Assembly (NCBI GenBank): GCA_017554835.1
Contig: JAFZHO010000040.1
Location: 1-15,652, forward strand
From: Clostridia bacterium
GTDB taxonomy: Bacteria > Bacillota > Clostridia > Oscillospirales > RGIG7773
Direction: 5' to 3'
Length of the DNA stretch: 15,652 bases
Notes under the pieces: model-generated
What the model saw: the letters and a program-made list of their open reading frames with translations, nothing else
Databases searched by the model: none
Told to the model about the DNA's origin: nothing
Program-made: the position numbers and the translations under genes
Part shown: positions 12,706-15,652 of the stretch, piece by piece
Layout of the letters: each line of letters begins with the position of its first letter
Position numbering within the stretch: position 1 is the first letter of the stretch

Positions 12706-14970
12706 ATGAAACGACCTATGACGGTGATAGGGTTTTCCTTGCTTTTTGGTGGAATTGCAGGATACTTTATACCAACAAATATCATTTTTATTTTTCTCGT
12801 TATCTCTGCTTTATTTATATTTCTTTCCTTTTTTATAAAGTTCCCTCAAAAAAGCATATTAAATGCAATGATTATTTTCTTCATTTTGGGAACCTGCGTT
12901 TTCCACGTAACATATCAGGAAAATATAAAAAGTGCTGAAAAATACTATGATCAAAAACTATCATATCAGGTGGAAATCGAAACTGTCTCCAAACTCGAAA
13001 AAACAACGCTCTACCAAGGTCGGATAAAATCCATTGAAGGCACGCCGATTTTGAAAAATTACGGTATAACCTTTTTCAGTGAAGAAAAATATAGCGTATT
13101 CGATATAGTAGAAATAACCTCCCATCTCTATTCAGAAAACGAAGATTCCTTTATTTCAAAAACCTATAACGAAAGTAATAATATCGTTTTCTTCGGCAAT
13201 TTTATCAGAAAGGAAGAAAAAGTCGGTCTTTCCCATAATAAATTTCTCAAAAGCATAGATTATTTCAGAAATTTAATATATAATCGAATAGATAGTATTT
13301 ATAATGAAAAAGAAGCCGAAATAATAAAAGGTGCAATTTTAGGTGACCGCAGCGGGTTTGAAAAAGACGACTATAATCATATAAAAAGAACGGGACTTGC
13401 CCATCTTTTTGCCGCATCAGGTTTTAACCTCTCTGTTTTTGCGGGATTCATTATGGTTATATTATCGTTTTTTCGCATAAGTCGAAAAATCCGCAGTATT
13501 ATCGGCATTATTGTTATCGTTATTTTTACTGCATTAGCCGGATTTTCCCCCTCTATATTAAGAGCAGGATTTATGTTTCTGGTTGTTCTTTCGGGGAACT
13601 TATTTAACCACAGATCCGATACTCTGAACTCCCTCGGACTTTCTATTCTTATCATCTTTTTGATAAACCCGCTTATGTGTATCAATATAAGTTTTCTTCT
13701 ATCGGTTTTTGCGATACTTGGAATTTTGATTATCGCCTCTCCACTTAACCACTATATGGAAGAAAATATTCAAATAAAAAATCCTATTCTGAAAAATATA
13801 TCCTTGCTTTTTCTGGAACTTGTATCAACGGGATTTGGTGCCTGCGTTGCCACCATTCCCGTAATGCTTGTATTTTTCAATAATATAAGTCTGCTTTCCC
13901 CTATAACTACTATTTTATTCGTATATCCTATCGAATTTATATTTATAGGAGGAATTATAAGCATTTTTATTCCGCAGTCCATAAACTTTCTTTCACCTGC
14001 AATAGCTTTTGTTATCAAGGAGCAATCAAAAATGATAGAATTTATCTCAAATTTAAATATAGGCGTTATTTCGCTTAATCCTTTTTTAAAAATTATTTTT
14101 ATATTGGTCTGCGCCGTGATTATTGTATTACGCTTTATAAAACCTAAAAAGAAAACCATCAAAAAAACTATTATACTTGTAACCTGTTTTGTCGTTTTGT
14201 TTATTTCTTTGATTTCTGTTATACTTGATATAAATAGACTAACGCTATCCTTTATCGACGTTGGTCAGGGAGATAGTATACTTTTGAAATATGATGGTCA
14301 GTCCATTCTCTTTGATGCAGGTGGAACAAAATCCTACCAAAACGTCCTTGATGAGATAAATGACGTCAAACTTGATTATCTGATACTATCTCATTACCAT
14401 AGTGATCACTCAAATTATATTGATAATCTTCAAGAGAGAATAAAGGTCAAAACAATTATTGCGCCTCCCGCAAGAACAGATGCAGAGAAAAAGCAACTTT
14501 CTGATTTTGAGAAATATTCCGACGTTGTTATCGCTTATAACGATGTTACCCTCGAAACCGAAGACGTAATAATAAAAGTTATGACCCGCCATACTTATTA
14601 TGATTATGACGATAAAAATAATACCTCTCTCATAAGTCATATAAAATATAAGGATTTTACCGCTTTACTTACGGGAGATATGGAGTTTGACGGCGAGCTT
14701 AAATTTATAAAAGAATATAAAGAGCGTGATTTAGATATCGACGTTCTGAAAGTTGCTCACCACGGCTCTGCCTCAGGAACTTCAAAAATGCTTCTTGATT
14801 ATCTTCGCCCTGAAATTTCCGTTATATCCGTTGGAGAAAATAATCAGTATAATCACCCGGAAACAAGTCTTTTGGAGCGACTTGAAACTTGTCAGAGCGA
14901 AATTTATCGCACCGATAAAGACTCCAGCGTTAGAATATTTACCTATGGCGATAAATACTACGTTCATTAG
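12706..14970 (+). CDS. comEC: ComEC/Rec2 DNA-uptake channel protein
   Basis: A 754-aa membrane protein expected to form the inner-membrane channel for single-stranded DNA in natural transformation. Order of parts: two or three N-terminal membrane helices; a soluble OB-like region (about 85-170); the Competence domain with several helices (about 205-480), containing GDRSGF (213-218) and TGLAHLFAASGFNLSV (229-244); then a metallo-beta-lactamase-like domain (about 510-754). That domain keeps FIDVGQGDS (516-524), HYHSDH (563-568), LTGDME (655-660) and AHHGS (684-688), so the putative nuclease site looks intact. The Competence-domain motif usually reads SGLH; here it is SGFN. The start has AAAGGTG (12694-12700) 5 bases upstream. 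Other late competence genes are not in the window, so transformability is unproven. holA follows by 14 bases. Confidence 0.94.
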   Translation: MKRPMTVIGFSLLFGGIAGYFIPTNIIFIFLVISALFIFLSFFIKFPQKSILNAMIIFFILGTCVFHVTYQENIKSAEKYYDQKLSYQVEIETVSKLEKTTLYQGRIKSIEGTPILKNYGITFFSEEKYSVFDIVEITSHLYSENEDSFISKTYNESNNIVFFGNFIRKEEKVGLSHNKFLKSIDYFRNLIYNRIDSIYNEKEAEIIKGAILGDRSGFEKDDYNHIKRTGLAHLFAASGFNLSVFAGFIMVILSFFRISRKIRSIIGIIVIVIFTALAGFSPSILRAGFMFLVVLSGNLFNHRSDTLNSLGLSILIIFLINPLMCINISFLLSVFAILGILIIASPLNHYMEENIQIKNPILKNISLLFLELVSTGFGACVATIPVMLVFFNNISLLSPITTILFVYPIEFIFIGGIISIFIPQSINFLSPAIAFVIKEQSKMIEFISNLNIGVISLNPFLKIIFILVCAVIIVLRFIKPKKKTIKKTIILVTCFVVLFISLISVILDINRLTLSFIDVGQGDSILLKYDGQSILFDAGGTKSYQNVLDEINDVKLDYLILSHYHSDHSNYIDNLQERIKVKTIIAPPARTDAEKKQLSDFEKYSDVVIAYNDVTLETEDVIIKVMTRHTYYDYDDKNNTSLISHIKYKDFTALLTGDMEFDGELKFIKEYKERDLDIDVLKVAHHGSASGTSKMLLDYLRPEISVISVGENNQYNHPETSLLERLETCQSEIYRTDKDSSVRIFTYGDKYYVH

Positions 14971-14984
14971 AAGGGAGAAAAACT

Positions 14985-15652
14985 ATGTCTGCTAAAGAAA
15001 TTAAATATCAATTAAAAACGGGCGAGTTCTCTCACTTATTCTATCTATATGGCGAGGAAAAATACCTTATAAAAGCATATCTTAAAATGATAATGAATAA
15101 GCTTCTCCCCTCTCCCGATGAGTTTTCCTTTATGGAAATAGAGGGCAAGGATATGGGAGATTTCTCATCTTCTATTGCCTTTAAAGAGAGCGTTCCCTTT
15201 ATCTGCGATAAAAAAGTTCTTGTTATAAATGATTTTAATATCAATAATATAACGGCTGAGCAAAAAGAAAATCTTAATAATCTTTTAAATGATATTCCCG
15301 AATATACCTATATCTTTTTTATATCACTTTCTAAAACTGAGGACAAAAAAGATAAAGTCAAAGCATTTTGCAAAATAATCGAGGATAACGGGGGACTTTG
15401 TGCAGAATTTATTTTTGCAACGGAGGCAGACCTTGTTGCCTGGATAAAAAGGCACGCAAAAAGCGAAGGCAGAACTATTGAGACAGATACCTGCCATTAT
15501 CTTATTCAGACCGTTGGCGGCGATATGAGTATTCTGGAAAACGAAATTCAGAAACTTTGCCATATAACAGGCACCACCGAAATAACAAAGAAAAATATTG
15601 ATAGCGTTTGTATCAAATGTCTTGACGCAAAAACCTACGAATTAACTGATGC
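14985..15652 (+). CDS. holA: DNA polymerase III delta subunit, 5' portion
   Basis: The frame begins at ATG 14985 behind AGGGAG (14972-14977) and runs open to the right edge, giving 222 residues of an expected 330 or so. The start MSAKEIKYQLKTGEFSHLFY followed by LYGEEKYLIKAYL (21-33) is the N-terminal ATPase-like fold of delta, the clamp-loader subunit that opens the beta sliding clamp. Further matches are the KVLVINDF strand (77-84), the TYIFFIS strand (107-113), and the VAWIKRHAKSEGRTIE...GGDMSILENEIQKL region (about 151-190), typical of HolA domain II. Position right after comEC is the common Firmicute order. The C-terminal oligomerisation domain lies outside the window. Confidence 0.93.
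   Translation, partial: MSAKEIKYQLKTGEFSHLFYLYGEEKYLIKAYLKMIMNKLLPSPDEFSFMEIEGKDMGDFSSSIAFKESVPFICDKKVLVINDFNINNITAEQKENLNNLLNDIPEYTYIFFISLSKTEDKKDKVKAFCKIIEDNGGLCAEFIFATEADLVAWIKRHAKSEGRTIETDTCHYLIQTVGGDMSILENEIQKLCHITGTTEITKKNIDSVCIKCLDAKTYELTD

Noticed and set aside
13770..14162. A 130-codon minus-strand open frame inside comEC.
   Set aside because: It lies wholly opposite a conserved ComEC region and has the composition of an antisense frame.
1..15652. CRISPR arrays, tRNA genes, insertion sequences, attachment sites, toxin-antitoxin pairs and riboswitches.
   Set aside because: No direct repeat arrays, cloverleaf sequences, transposase motifs or leader structures of known types were seen on either strand.

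Overview
The window reads as a chromosomal segment of a low-GC, Gram-positive, Clostridia-like bacterium. The evidence is AT-rich codon use, strong AGGAGG-type ribosome binding sites, lipobox lipoproteins, a DUF4364 protein, DUF4330 proteins, an HPr carrying both His15 and Ser46, and a comEC-holA pair. I cannot name the genus. There are no tRNA or rRNA genes, insertion sequences, CRISPR arrays or phage genes, and no stretch over 300 bases lacks a gene.

Region 1 (about 78-5700, minus strand) is one tightly packed operon read right to left. Its order is a DUF4364 protein, a GNAT acetyltransferase, an MgtC-like membrane protein, purine nucleoside phosphorylase (deoD), cytidine deaminase (cdd), a BMP-family lipoprotein and citramalate synthase (cimA). 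Gaps run from a 4-base overlap to 30 bases. It ends at a hairpin at 78-101. deoD, cdd and the lipoprotein look like a nucleoside capture and salvage block, while cimA feeds isoleucine synthesis.

Region 2 (5757-10217, plus strand) starts from a divergent promoter. It encodes an envelope cluster: the lipid II flippase MurJ, a large O-antigen-ligase-family membrane protein, and two tandem single-pass DUF4330 paralogues. This is the part of the window most likely to hold an under-described system, probably transport and polymerisation or ligation of a surface glycan.

Region 3 (10218-11053, plus strand) has ptsH (HPr) with its own promoter and terminator. A small lipoprotein gene starts right behind that terminator. 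Both it and the convergent mtnN gene end at a bidirectional terminator.

Region 4 (11057-12632, minus strand) is a TIGR01212/YhcC-type radical SAM gene followed by mtnN (MTA/SAH nucleosidase). The two overlap by an unusual 95 bases.

Region 5 (12633-15652, plus strand) is a compact divergent promoter, comEC (DNA uptake channel) and the first two thirds of holA (DNA polymerase III delta), which runs off the right edge.

Most genes are ordinary housekeeping genes. The points worth a second look are the MurJ/ligase/DUF4330 cluster, the ligase's N-terminal repeats, the orphan BMP lipoprotein beside nucleoside enzymes, the 95-base overlap, and palindromes over the ptsH and comEC promoters.
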